DNA of 64,000 bases, from contig NZ_SMLB01000001.1 in assembly GCF_004349105.1 (NCBI RefSeq), positions 124,001 to 188,000 of the forward strand. Reading direction: 5' to 3'. This DNA is from Jiangella aurantiaca. Lineage in GTDB: Bacteria; Actinomycetota; Actinomycetes; Jiangellales; Jiangellaceae. This document shows positions 8,516 through 17,692 of this stretch, one piece after another. The notes beneath the pieces are model-generated. The model saw only the letters and a program-made list of their open reading frames with translations. It had not been told where the DNA came from and did not search any database. A program made the translations under genes and the position numbers. The first letter of the stretch is position 1. Every line of letters begins with the position of its first letter.

Positions 8516-11500
8516 TCACCGCTGGCGCAGCGACGAGTGCTTCGCGAGAGCCAGGAGCCGCACGTACATCTGAGTCGCCATGAGGCGGTGGCCATGGCTC
8601 TGCGCACCGAGTTGGCCGGCCCTGCTCTGGGCCCGCCAGAGCGTCGGGTCGCGGTAGAGGGCGGGGAGGACGGAACGGAGGTCCTCGGCGCGCTCGATCT
8701 GAATGGCGCTGAGGCCCAGGTAGGAAGAGAGCGATTGCTCCATTCGCTGATAGATGACCGGCACACCGAGCGCGGCGACCTCTATCGGAACCATCTCGAA
8801 CGTGACGTAGCGCAGCGGGTTGATCATCAGCCGCATCTTCGAGAGCCTCTCGGAGAAGTCGTCCCTGAGGTAGGGCAGGACGGTGATGCCGAGATCGCGT
8901 TCTTGCGCGGGTCGATACTGCTTCACCGCGAACAGCGGCGCCTCTGGAACCGTCTCGCGGATGATCTCGATCCACCGCTCCGCGGTGCCATCCGAGAACA
9001 GGTCGTCGTTGACGAGCTTGGCGATGTCGCCGAGGAAGATCCCCTCGGTTCCATGGAAGGTGGCATGCGGCGGATGCGGGACGTCGATCGTCTTCGGGAT
9101 CGCGACGATCGAGTCGGCGATCTCGGAAAGAGCAGGGATTTCCTTGATCTGGTCGGCGAAGACGAGCATCTTGATGCGGTCGCCGTACTGCTGGCGCCAT
9201 GCAGTCATCCGCTCGACCACAAACTTGGCGCGGCTGTCGGACATCGTCATCGAGAGGTTGATCAGGACCGCGGCTCCGCGGGAGGCATGCCTCTCGGCGA
9301 TCTGTTCGCACTGGTGGAAATCGGGTCGTCCGGGGTCGCCGGGATAGATCATGACGACCTGTGGCTGGAACCCGTCCAGATTCCACGCGTCGCCCGTTTC
9401 CAGGTCGAACAGGCGGACGTCGACGCCGAGCGGCCGGAGCATGTCGGCGGTGAGGTTGGTGGACTTCAGAATGCCGCCCTTCTTCCACCGAGTGGGATCA
9501 GTTCGGCCCACGATGGCCAGCGAGAGCGGCTCGCGCACGACGATCTCCTCCTGCCGGGCCAGCTTCCACGGCGCGCGCTCGCGGACGAGCCGGTTGGTCT
9601 GGGCGCGGACGTCGAAGGCGCCGTGGCCGCTCTTGGCCATCGACTCGGTCGAGATCGAGCGGTCGTCCTCCAACTCCAGGGGCCTGGCCCATCCCTTCTG
9701 ATGTGCCAGAACGACAAACGGAACCGACTGTTCTTGACCCTTCAGTGCGAAGAAGACGTCGGCCATGTTCGGCTTCGGGAAGTCGAAGAAGGACAGCGAC
9801 AGCGCGTCCGTGTGAAAAGCGGCGCAGCCGGTGCCCAGGATGTGCACGGGGACGTCTTCCGGGCGGTTGAACCGGAAGGAGAAGACCCGCCGGGATGCCT
9901 CGTTGTAGTAGTCCTCGAAGCCGTCCTTGACGATCGATCCGTGCCAGCCCACGGCGGCGCGGCGACCGTAGCGCTCGATGCCGTCGATGAGGTGGTCGAC
10001 ATAGAAGCCCGGATAGTCGATATCGTCGTCGACGGAGATGAAGTAGCCGTGGAACCCGTCGACGAACCTGAACTTGCCGCGGTCGCCGAGGTCGTCACCG
10101 GTGAAGACCCGGATCCGCGAGTCGCCACGCAAGAACGCAGGCGCCTCGTCGAACCGGTTGAGGTACACATACAGCTCGTCCACTTGGTCGTACAGCTTCT
10201 CGACGACGTGCTTGAGGCCCTCGACCCGCTCCGGGATCGAGGCCAGACCGGCGCGCACGATGTCGCGGCCCGTCGGCAGCGCTGGATGCAATTCCCGCAG
10301 ATTGCCGTAGCCGATGGCGGATGGGGGCGCCAGCACTGCCGGCGCCGTCGCTCGAGCCTTGGCCGGCGTCAGGGGACGCATGCCCTCGACTCCCGCCTCG
10401 CGCTTGGCATGCCGCCGCACCCAGGCTCTTCTCGACTCGATGTCGATGAGGTCGCGCCGCCTCCCGACCAGCATGCGCAGCAGACGTCCGGTCCGGACCG
10501 CTCGCGATCCGGCCAGACTCTTGTACGACTGCTGCCACAACCGGGATTCGGACTCCAGCCAACGGACACGATCGCGCAGGGGCGCTACCTGCTCCTCCAG
10601 CGCCGTCCGGGCGTCGACCGCCGCCGTCATCGCCTCCGTCTGCCAGGCCAGCCGGTCCATCAGCAACCGGATCTCGTTCCTGGTGGCCCGGGTGGCGGAG
10701 TCCGTCTTCGCCACATGGCGTTCGAGCGCGGAGCTCAGTCTCCCGATCAGGTCGTCGGCGGTCCCATGCAAGGACTCGTCGACACCGTTGACGAGGCGAA
10801 AGACGGCGGCCTCCAGCCCGGTCCGCATGTCTTCGGTTGCCTGGTGCATCGCCACTGGGACGTTCTCGAACGTTGCGTCGGACCGGTCGATGCGGCGACT
10901 CAGATGGTCCAGCCTCAGGTTCAAATGCTTGCCGAGCTGCCGGCTGCCGGTCACCACCACCATCTGACGCAGTGAGTCGATGGTCTCGGCGCCGAGGCTG
11001 GTCGCATGCACCCAGATGTAGTTGTCGCTGCGGCCCTCGATGTCGAGAAGCTCGTAGCCCAAGGGCGCCAGAACCTTCACGACGCGTTGGAATGCCGTCC
11101 CGTCGTGCGCCTCGACGCAGATGTGGGGGTGATCGCGCTCGAGGATGGACCGGCCGCCACCGAGGACATCCGCCTCGGATCCCTCAGTGTCGATCTTGAG
11201 GAGCCCCACCCGCTCGCCACGCTCCGGGATCTCATCGAGAGTGAGCGCCGAGAGTTCGCCGTCAGGGTCTGTGTCAACGGCGAAGGTGCCGGAGTTGCCG
11301 GCGATCCGTTGCGTCAGCCGCAGGCGCTGGTGCTCGCTCCACAGTGGGCGACGAACGACGCGCGTGCGCTCGCGTAGGTTGTTGAAGCCGAGGTTCGCCT
11401 CGAGGAGGTCTGCGTTACCGCTGTGCGGCTCCACAGCGACGACTGCGCGATCGAAGAACTCCGCGAAGAAGATCGTGTGGTTGCCGATGTTGGCGCCGAC

Positions 11501-11689
11501 ATCGACGATCAGGTGATCGGCGGGAATGGGAAGGTAGGAGAGCAGGTCGAGGACATCCGCCTCGTAGAAACCGCCAGTGGCTCGGATGCGCTCGAAGACG
11601 TAGTCACCTTCCGTCCCCATGATTGTCAACGTGCGGCCTCGCCCAGCGATCTGGGTGTCCGCTTTGCGTGATTGCGCCGTCTCCGGCAT
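8516..11689 (-). CDS. Three-domain surface-glycan enzyme: FkbM methyltransferase, coiled coil, GT-A and GT-B (paralog 1)
   Basis: This 1057-aa protein has three enzymatic modules. Residues ~35-215 are an FkbM methyltransferase (LIVDVGANIGNHTIFFAEFF, VEPHSGNADLLEANLG, LLKIDTEGSEADVL). Residues ~240-400 form a long charged coiled coil, then a linker. Residues ~470-700 form a GT-A-like domain (AGLASIPERVEGLKHVVEKL, DELYVYLNRFDE, and the metal motif in FISVDDDIDYP). Residues ~730-1040 form a GT-B-like half ending in EMVPIEVAALGVPVIYQRME, the nucleotide-sugar donor signature. It probably methylates and extends a polymer in one polypeptide. It is a tandem paralog of the gene at 11906-15136. Confidence 0.8.
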   Translation of the reverse strand: MPETAQSRKADTQIAGRGRTLTIMGTEGDYVFERIRATGGFYEADVLDLLSYLPIPADHLIVDVGANIGNHTIFFAEFFDRAVVAVEPHSGNADLLEANLGFNNLRERTRVVRRPLWSEHQRLRLTQRIAGNSGTFAVDTDPDGELSALTLDEIPERGERVGLLKIDTEGSEADVLGGGRSILERDHPHICVEAHDGTAFQRVVKVLAPLGYELLDIEGRSDNYIWVHATSLGAETIDSLRQMVVVTGSRQLGKHLNLRLDHLSRRIDRSDATFENVPVAMHQATEDMRTGLEAAVFRLVNGVDESLHGTADDLIGRLSSALERHVAKTDSATRATRNEIRLLMDRLAWQTEAMTAAVDARTALEEQVAPLRDRVRWLESESRLWQQSYKSLAGSRAVRTGRLLRMLVGRRRDLIDIESRRAWVRRHAKREAGVEGMRPLTPAKARATAPAVLAPPSAIGYGNLRELHPALPTGRDIVRAGLASIPERVEGLKHVVEKLYDQVDELYVYLNRFDEAPAFLRGDSRIRVFTGDDLGDRGKFRFVDGFHGYFISVDDDIDYPGFYVDHLIDGIERYGRRAAVGWHGSIVKDGFEDYYNEASRRVFSFRFNRPEDVPVHILGTGCAAFHTDALSLSFFDFPKPNMADVFFALKGQEQSVPFVVLAHQKGWARPLELEDDRSISTESMAKSGHGAFDVRAQTNRLVRERAPWKLARQEEIVVREPLSLAIVGRTDPTRWKKGGILKSTNLTADMLRPLGVDVRLFDLETGDAWNLDGFQPQVVMIYPGDPGRPDFHQCEQIAERHASRGAAVLINLSMTMSDSRAKFVVERMTAWRQQYGDRIKMLVFADQIKEIPALSEIADSIVAIPKTIDVPHPPHATFHGTEGIFLGDIAKLVNDDLFSDGTAERWIEIIRETVPEAPLFAVKQYRPAQERDLGITVLPYLRDDFSERLSKMRLMINPLRYVTFEMVPIEVAALGVPVIYQRMEQSLSSYLGLSAIQIERAEDLRSVLPALYRDPTLWRAQSRAGQLGAQSHGHRLMATQMYVRLLALAKHSSLRQR

Positions 11690-11845
11690 GAAATCCCCAC
11701 TTCTTCACCCACCAAAATACGGCAATGGATCCGCGTGAGAGCGGATGCATCGCCGCACGGACAATAGCGGACCTCATCCGTGTGTGCGCAAACCAATGAC
11801 CAAGAGTCGATCAGCTGGTCGCTGGCCGGGTGTCCGGGAACACGC

Positions 11846-11877
11846 ACGCCCGGCCGACGGTGACGTCGGCCGGGCGT
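11846..11877. terminator. Hairpin between the two FkbM-GT paralogs
   Basis: A perfect 14-bp stem (11846-11859 with 11864-11877; ACGCCCGGCCGACG on the left) closes a GTGA loop. It lies 29 nt beyond the stop of the upstream minus-strand paralog and upstream of the next start, the position expected for a terminator separating the two large genes. It has no U-run, as is common in high-GC actinobacteria. Confidence 0.65.
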
Positions 11878-11905
11878 ATGTGGTGATCGGGTTCTTGGTC
11901 GCAGG

Positions 11906-14900
11906 TCAGGAGGGCCGCGCGGGGATGGTGGCATGCCGCGCGAGAGCGGCGAGGCGGAGGTACATCTGGGATGCCATGAGCCGATAATCGAGGCTCTGGG
12001 CGCGGAGCTGGCCAGCGCGGCTCTGCGGGCGCCACAGCGTGGGGTCGCGGTAGAGCGCGGGCAAGACGTCCGCCAGGTCGTCAGGCGAGTCCACCTGGAC
12101 GGCGCTCATGCCGAGATAGGCTGAGAGCGAGTGCTCCATCCGCTGATAGATCACTGGGACGCCCATGGCGGCGACCTCCACGGGTACCATCTCGAAGGTC
12201 AGGTGCCGGATCGGGTTGACCATCAGGCGCATCCTCGACAGCTTCTCGGAGAAGTCGCCGGTGAGGAACGGCAGCACATTGACGCCGAGGTCGCGGTTGT
12301 CGTTTGGACGGTACTGGCGCACGGCGTACAACGGCGCTTCAGGCACCGCACTGCGGATCGCCTCGATCCAGCGCTCCACGGGCGCGCTTCCCAGCAACTC
12401 ATCGTTGACCAGCTTGGCGATGTCGCCGAGGAAGATGCCCTCGGTCTCGTGGAAGGCGGCATAGGGTGGATGAGGGACGTCGATCGTCTTGGGGACAGCC
12501 AGCATCAGGTCCCTGATCTCCGCGAATGCAGGGAAGTCCTGTACCTGCTCGGCGAAGACGAGCGCCTTGATCCGCTGCCCGTACTTCTGCCGCCACTCGG
12601 TCATGCGCTCGACGATGAACTTCTCGCGCCAATCCAAGCCGATCACGGACAGATTGATCAGCACCGCGGATCCGAGATCGGCGTGGTGCTCGGCAATCTT
12701 CTCGCACTGGTGAAAGTCGGGTCGCGCAGGATCGCCCGGGTAGATCATGACCACCTGCGGCCGGAATCCGCCGAGGTCCCACGGGTCGCCGGTCTCCAGG
12801 TCGAACAGGCGGACATCTACGCCCAACGGCCGGAGCATGTCGGCGGTCAGGTTGGTGGACTTGAGGATGCCACCCTTCTTCCAGCGGGCTCGATCAGTGC
12901 GGCCGACCACTGCCACCGAGAGTGGTTCTCGCACGGTCGCGGGTTGCACCGTGTTCAGCTTCCACGGGATGGACTTCGTTACCAGGCGGTTGGTCTCTGC
13001 GCGCACATCGAAGGCGCCGTGGCCGGTCTTGGCCATCGACTCCGTGGAGATGGATCGGTTGTCGGTCAGGTCCAACGGCGGGGCCCACCCCTTCTGGTGG
13101 GCCAGCACGACGAGTGGCACGGACTGCTCTTGCGCCTTCAACGCGAAGTAGACGTCTGCCATGTTGGGCTGCGGGAAGTCGCGGTATGACAGCGCGAGCG
13201 TATCGGTGTGGAACGCAGCGCATCCTGTGCCGAGGATGTGTACCGGCACATCCTTGGGCCGTCCGAACCGATACGAGAACACGCGGCGCGACTCGTCCGA
13301 GTAGTAGTCCTGGAAGCCGTCCTTGATGATCGATCCGTGCCAGCCGACTGCCGCGCGGCGGCCGTACCGCTCGATGCCGTCGATCAGGTGGTCGACGTAG
13401 AAGGTGGGGTAGTCGATGTCGTCGTCGGCCGCGATGAAGTAGCCCTCGAAGTCGTCGATGAAGCGGAACTTGCCGCGGTCGCCGAGATCGTCGCCGGTGA
13501 AGATACGGATGCGTGAATCTCCCCGCAGGAACTCGGGCGCCTCCTCGAAGCGGTTGAGGTAGACGAACAGCTCATCCACTTGCGAGTACAGCTTGCCGAC
13601 GACGTGCTTGAGTCCCTCGACGCGTTCGGGTATCGACGCGATGCCGACGCGGATGAGGTCCCGATTCGCGGGGACGGCCGGCCGCAGCTCATGCAGACCG
13701 CTGCGCTCCAGCTGGACTGCTGGGCGCACCATGAGGCGAGGTGGCGTGGACGGCGCCGGTGGAGCGGCCGGTGGGGTGCTGGCCTTGATCTGTGGCGGAT
13801 TGATCTTCGGCGCCTTGCCGGCCGGACCCGCTTGTCGTTTGGTCTGCCGCCGGACCCATTCCGCGCGGGCCTCGGGTGCCACCAGGTCGCGCCTTCGGCC
13901 CATCAGACGACGCAATGCGGCACCGAAACGGACGCCCCGCGATCGCGCTACGACGGCGTAGGAGTCCTGCCATAGTCGCTTCTCGGTCTCCAGCCACCTG
14001 ATCCGGTCCATCGCCTGGTTCAGTGCCGCCTGTAGCTGAGCCCGCTCCTTGCCGAGCGACGTCATCGCATCGCCCTGTGCGGCCAGCTTCGTCAGCAGCT
14101 TCCGAATCTCATGCTGCGTGGCGAGGCCGTTTGTGACCAAGCCGCTCACCTCACGCGACAACCGCTCGGCGACCATGCTGCTGAAGTCGGTAAGGACGTC
14201 GCTTTTGACCTCGTGCAGGACGCCGTTGACGTCGCCGATCAGGCGGTCCGACGTCTGCGCCAGGTCGGCCGTGAGCCTCTCCGACGTCTGGAGGAGCGCC
14301 GCCTGGGCGGCATCGAGCCCTTCGTCGGACCGCTCCAACCTGCGGCTGAGTCCGTCGATACGTCGGTCGACCTGCTGGCGGAGCCGCCTATTGCCGGCCA
14401 TGACGCTGAGCTGGCGAAGCGACGCGACTCCGCCGGCCTCTGACGAGTCGGGATGCGCCCAGATGTAGTTGCTGCTCCGGCCCTCGATATCGAGCAGCTC
14501 GTATCTGAGCGGGCCGAGAATCTCGGCAATGTCGCGGAACGCGGTGCCGTTGTGGGCCTCCACGCACACGAATGGGTGATCCCGCTCGAGGACCTGGCGC
14601 CCTGCCTTGAGGATCAGGCCCTCGGATCCCTCCGTGTCGATTTTGATCAGGCCGACGCGTTCGCCGTCGATCAGCAGCTCGTCGAGCGTGAGGCCTTCTA
14701 GCTCGCCGCTGGCGCTCTCAGCGGCGGCGAACGTGCCCGAGTTGCCGTCGATGTGCTGCAACAAGGTGAGCCGCTCCCGGCCGCTCCAGAGCGGCTGACG
14801 CACAACACGTGCTCGTCCGCGCAGGTTGTTGATTCCGAGGTTGGCCTCGAGCAGGTCGGCGTTATCACCCTGGGGCTCGACCGCCACGACCGGGCGATCA

Positions 14901-15136
14901 AGGAACTCTGCGAAGTAGACGGAGTGGTTGCCAATGTTCGCGCCGACGTCGACCACGACACGGTCCGCCCTGATGGGGAGGTGTGCGAGCGTCTCGAGGA
15001 CGTCGGACTCGTAGAAGGCGCCGGTTGCTCGGATCCGCTCGAACACGTACTCACCGGCGTTGCCGATGATCGTGAGCTCTCGTTCCCGCCCGCGGACGCG
15101 TGTGTCGGCTTTGGTTGCTTGTTGTGCGTCGTGCAC
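11906..15136 (-). CDS. Three-domain surface-glycan enzyme: FkbM methyltransferase, coiled coil, GT-A and GT-B (paralog 2)
   Basis: The product is 1076 aa from GTG 15136, preceded by AAGGGGA. Domain order is the same as in its tandem neighbour: FkbM methyltransferase (~40-220: VVVDVGANIGNHSVYFAEFL, VEPQGDNADLLEANLG, LIKIDTEGSEGLIL), a longer coiled coil (~240-400), a Pro/Ala-rich linker (~430-480), GT-A (~490-720, with AADDDIDYPTFYVDHLIDG) and GT-B (~745-1060, with EMVPVEVAAMGVPVIYQRME). The catalytic blocks are nearly identical to paralog 1; coiled coil and linker diverge. This pattern points to an old local duplication with both copies kept active, perhaps for different acceptors. Confidence 0.8.
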   Translation of the reverse strand: MHDAQQATKADTRVRGRERELTIIGNAGEYVFERIRATGAFYESDVLETLAHLPIRADRVVVDVGANIGNHSVYFAEFLDRPVVAVEPQGDNADLLEANLGINNLRGRARVVRQPLWSGRERLTLLQHIDGNSGTFAAAESASGELEGLTLDELLIDGERVGLIKIDTEGSEGLILKAGRQVLERDHPFVCVEAHNGTAFRDIAEILGPLRYELLDIEGRSSNYIWAHPDSSEAGGVASLRQLSVMAGNRRLRQQVDRRIDGLSRRLERSDEGLDAAQAALLQTSERLTADLAQTSDRLIGDVNGVLHEVKSDVLTDFSSMVAERLSREVSGLVTNGLATQHEIRKLLTKLAAQGDAMTSLGKERAQLQAALNQAMDRIRWLETEKRLWQDSYAVVARSRGVRFGAALRRLMGRRRDLVAPEARAEWVRRQTKRQAGPAGKAPKINPPQIKASTPPAAPPAPSTPPRLMVRPAVQLERSGLHELRPAVPANRDLIRVGIASIPERVEGLKHVVGKLYSQVDELFVYLNRFEEAPEFLRGDSRIRIFTGDDLGDRGKFRFIDDFEGYFIAADDDIDYPTFYVDHLIDGIERYGRRAAVGWHGSIIKDGFQDYYSDESRRVFSYRFGRPKDVPVHILGTGCAAFHTDTLALSYRDFPQPNMADVYFALKAQEQSVPLVVLAHQKGWAPPLDLTDNRSISTESMAKTGHGAFDVRAETNRLVTKSIPWKLNTVQPATVREPLSVAVVGRTDRARWKKGGILKSTNLTADMLRPLGVDVRLFDLETGDPWDLGGFRPQVVMIYPGDPARPDFHQCEKIAEHHADLGSAVLINLSVIGLDWREKFIVERMTEWRQKYGQRIKALVFAEQVQDFPAFAEIRDLMLAVPKTIDVPHPPYAAFHETEGIFLGDIAKLVNDELLGSAPVERWIEAIRSAVPEAPLYAVRQYRPNDNRDLGVNVLPFLTGDFSEKLSRMRLMVNPIRHLTFEMVPVEVAAMGVPVIYQRMEHSLSAYLGMSAVQVDSPDDLADVLPALYRDPTLWRPQSRAGQLRAQSLDYRLMASQMYLRLAALARHATIPARPS

Positions 15137-15712
15137 TTGGTTCCCCTTGGCGGCCTGCGACCCGTTGTGTCATGGAGCGCGTTCGGGCTAGAACGTACAC
15201 TGGCTGTGCGGAAATCGCCGAACCGGCGCTACTGCCGAACTTGTCGCGCTCTGCCGCAATTCAGGGCGCGGAGCCGGTAGGTCCAACCTCTGGCGATAGG
15301 TACACGCATTGTGCGGGTGGCGCGTGACGCGTCGTGGAGCGCCATCTGAGGCAGGCACCGCCCGGCCCTGACGGTGGCGTCCAGGGCCTCCGCCAGGCCT
15401 CTGCACGTGCTCGGCCAGCGATCTGCCGGTGGCGGCAGACCGCTGCGGGTGGGTGCCCGAATACGCCGCGCTGCTCTTGCCTAGCCGGATCCCGTAACGG
15501 CCGATGCGGATCGACCCATGCGAATTCCCGTGGTGTGACCATCGGTTTTGCGCTTCCGTTGTGCCTTGTGGACGAGGGTGCCCCGGCGTCCGATGACTCC
15601 GCTAGAGTCCTGCTTGCTGGGGGCTCGTCGGTCAGCAACGGGCACGGATGACCACGGCACGTCCACGCATGTGCCGGAGACCCTGCCTACTGCCGACGAC
15701 AAGGAGCAAGCG
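15137..15712. other. Intergenic region between the FkbM-GT gene and the 639-aa protein gene
   Basis: This 576-bp spacer lies between divergent genes and should hold promoters for both. A short inverted repeat, TCTGCCG-GTGG-CGGCAGA, lies near 15421-15438. A TAGAGT hexamer at 15603-15608 could be a -10 element for the gene at 15713, but no good -35 is at the right distance. No convincing small gene was found. Confidence 0.45.
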
Positions 15713-17632
15713 ATGAGACCAGACGAGGGCGGCGGCGAGTACACGTCCATCGACGTCGACGCGCTGGGTCAGGCGGTCGACGACCTCGGGGCGACGCTGA
15801 CCGGGCTGACCGACCACATCAGCGGCCTGGAGTCCGACTTCGGCTACTTCGGCGTCGACAAGTCCAACCTCAACAAGCTGCTCGAGGCGAAGAGCGACCT
15901 CGAGAGCATCATGCCCGACATGCGCCGCCGGCACAGCCTGGCCGTGCAGTTGCTGGCCCAGCAGCAGACCAACGGCTGGGCCGGCGACGGCGTCCTGACG
16001 GTGCAGGGCACTGACATCCTCAACGACGACTTCGACTCCGTCGAGGACGCCCAGAACGCCGGCCGCGAGCTCGCCGAACAGGTCAACAACGGCGACGGCG
16101 AGGTCCCGCCGGAGGTCTACGAGCAGCTCGAGCGGTACGGCCATGACCCCGACTTCGCCGAGGCGTTCATCAACAACCTCAGCCCGGAGTCGCGCGGCTT
16201 CCTGCTCATCGACGCGGACAACCAGGCCACCGCGTACGGCGACGAAGCCAACCCCGAGCCGCAGCTGGCGGTGGCCACCGTGTTCGCGACGGCCAGCTTC
16301 CGCATCGATTACAACGCGGAGTTCATCGGCGGCATCAACCAGGCGCTGCTCGACAAGGGCCTGCACCCCGACGGCATCCGCATCGTCGACCGCATCAGCG
16401 CGCTCACCCAGCACGGCAGCTGGGACCACGGCTCGCTCGTGGCGTTCTCCGAGGCCGCGTTGCACGGCGATCAGGACACCATCGGCACGGTGCGGGACTG
16501 GGCGGCGGTCTACAACGGCCTGGCGCGCAACCCTCGGGCCAGCGCGGAGTACATGGCCGAGCACCGCGACGACGTCTGGGAGCAGATGCAGGTCATCGGC
16601 CCGGTGACCAGCGAGGAGGACTTCCAGGCCGCGTTCGCCGCGTTCCTGCACTCAGCGACCATCGACTCCCGCGCCATCTACGCGCGGCTGGGGCTGAACG
16701 ACGAGAACCAGGCCAACCTCGCCGAGCAGAACGCCGCCTTCGTGATCGAGAAGGTCGGCACGCTGGAGGAGCCGTTCCCGTTCTTCGACGCCTACCGGGT
16801 GGTGTTCACCGACATCACCGAGGAGTACTGGGACGACCTCGCCTACAGCATGTCCCAGCCGGCCGGCGTCAGTGACAACCCGGACCGCGACGGCATCGAG
16901 GTCAACGCCGATGCCTGGCAGAAGTTCGTCACCGAGGGCATGCGCAACCCCGAGTGCGCGGCCCGCCTGCACGAGATGATGAGCACCTGGTACCACGACT
17001 ACATCGACTCCGCCGCCGGCTCCCGAAACGGCAACGAGCACTACTGGGACGACATGATGGCGCTGAACATGGCCGGCATGTTCTCCGAGTCGTGGGAGAC
17101 CGTGCTGGGCGAGATCGAGGCCGACGAGGCGGCCCGCGAGGCGTTCATCGGGTCGCTGGTCGACGCCGGGTTCAACCTGATCCCGCCGGACCCGCAGGCC
17201 ATCATCGACATGGGCAAGGAACAGTTCATCGGCGCGCTCAAGAACACCATCACGTCGGCCATCGTCGGCGCGACGCAGGGCGAGGGCCCGCCTGAGCTCG
17301 ACTACAGCTTCCACGGCACCCACCACACGTGGGTCGCCACCGCCGTGGCCGAGTTCAACGCGATCAACGGCGACGGCCGGCCGTTCCCCACGTACAACGA
17401 CGGCGACGTCACGTGGGAGGCCGACCCGCACTTCTACGAGGAGCTGTACGGCGGCGACTTCACCGACGGCGACACGATCATCCCGCCGTACGACGACAAG
17501 GGGAACCAGAACCCGGACTTCCCTTGGGACGACCCGAACGCGCTGCACGCGTTCAACCAGTGGCTGCAGGACCCGGCCATGCAGGTCTACCTGGGTGAGA
17601 ACAAGCCGGGCATCTTCACCACGCCACGCTGA
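15713..17632 (+). CDS. 639-aa protein, possibly type VII secretion-associated
   Basis: ATG 15713 follows an AAGGAG site at 15701-15706; upstream in-frame sequence is not needed. The product is acidic, with no signal peptide and no membrane helix. Residues ~10-95 are helical and WXG100-like in pattern (VDALGQAVDDLGATLTGLTD ... MRRRHSLAVQLLAQQ). The rest is mostly helical, with repeated Trp/Tyr-rich motifs such as EHYWDDMMALNMAGMFSESW and a Pro/Asp-rich C-terminus. The layout resembles large actinobacterial WXG/DUF6571-type proteins, but that match is an impression only. The nearby WxG-like gene (18988) and propeller lipoprotein (17693) support a secretion or cell-surface role. No catalytic motif was recognised. 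Confidence 0.65.
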   Translation: MRPDEGGGEYTSIDVDALGQAVDDLGATLTGLTDHISGLESDFGYFGVDKSNLNKLLEAKSDLESIMPDMRRRHSLAVQLLAQQQTNGWAGDGVLTVQGTDILNDDFDSVEDAQNAGRELAEQVNNGDGEVPPEVYEQLERYGHDPDFAEAFINNLSPESRGFLLIDADNQATAYGDEANPEPQLAVATVFATASFRIDYNAEFIGGINQALLDKGLHPDGIRIVDRISALTQHGSWDHGSLVAFSEAALHGDQDTIGTVRDWAAVYNGLARNPRASAEYMAEHRDDVWEQMQVIGPVTSEEDFQAAFAAFLHSATIDSRAIYARLGLNDENQANLAEQNAAFVIEKVGTLEEPFPFFDAYRVVFTDITEEYWDDLAYSMSQPAGVSDNPDRDGIEVNADAWQKFVTEGMRNPECAARLHEMMSTWYHDYIDSAAGSRNGNEHYWDDMMALNMAGMFSESWETVLGEIEADEAAREAFIGSLVDAGFNLIPPDPQAIIDMGKEQFIGALKNTITSAIVGATQGEGPPELDYSFHGTHHTWVATAVAEFNAINGDGRPFPTYNDGDVTWEADPHFYEELYGGDFTDGDTIIPPYDDKGNQNPDFPWDDPNALHAFNQWLQDPAMQVYLGENKPGIFTTPR

Positions 17633-17641
17633 TCACCCGCA

Positions 17642-17670
17642 GTGCGGCGCCGGGCGAACCGGCGCCGCAC
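17642..17670. terminator. Bidirectional hairpin between convergent genes
   Basis: A perfect 12-bp stem (17642-17653 and 17659-17670, GTGCGGCGCCGG on the left) encloses a GCGAA loop. It sits 9 bp after the plus-strand stop at 17632 and 22 bp from the minus-strand stop at 17693, so it can serve both convergent transcripts. Confidence 0.75.
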
Positions 17671-17692
17671 GACCGCGCGGCCGCACGCCGGC

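Noticed and set aside
8537-10975. An 812-codon plus-strand open frame opposite the first FkbM-GT gene
   Set aside because: Low-information Arg/Asp/Val/His-rich translation with no domain; the minus strand encodes clear methyltransferase and glycosyltransferase motifs.
15632-17548. Long minus-strand open frames opposite the 639-aa protein gene
   Set aside because: Val/Arg/Leu-rich composition without motifs; mirror of the codon bias of the plus-strand gene, which has its own ribosome site and start.
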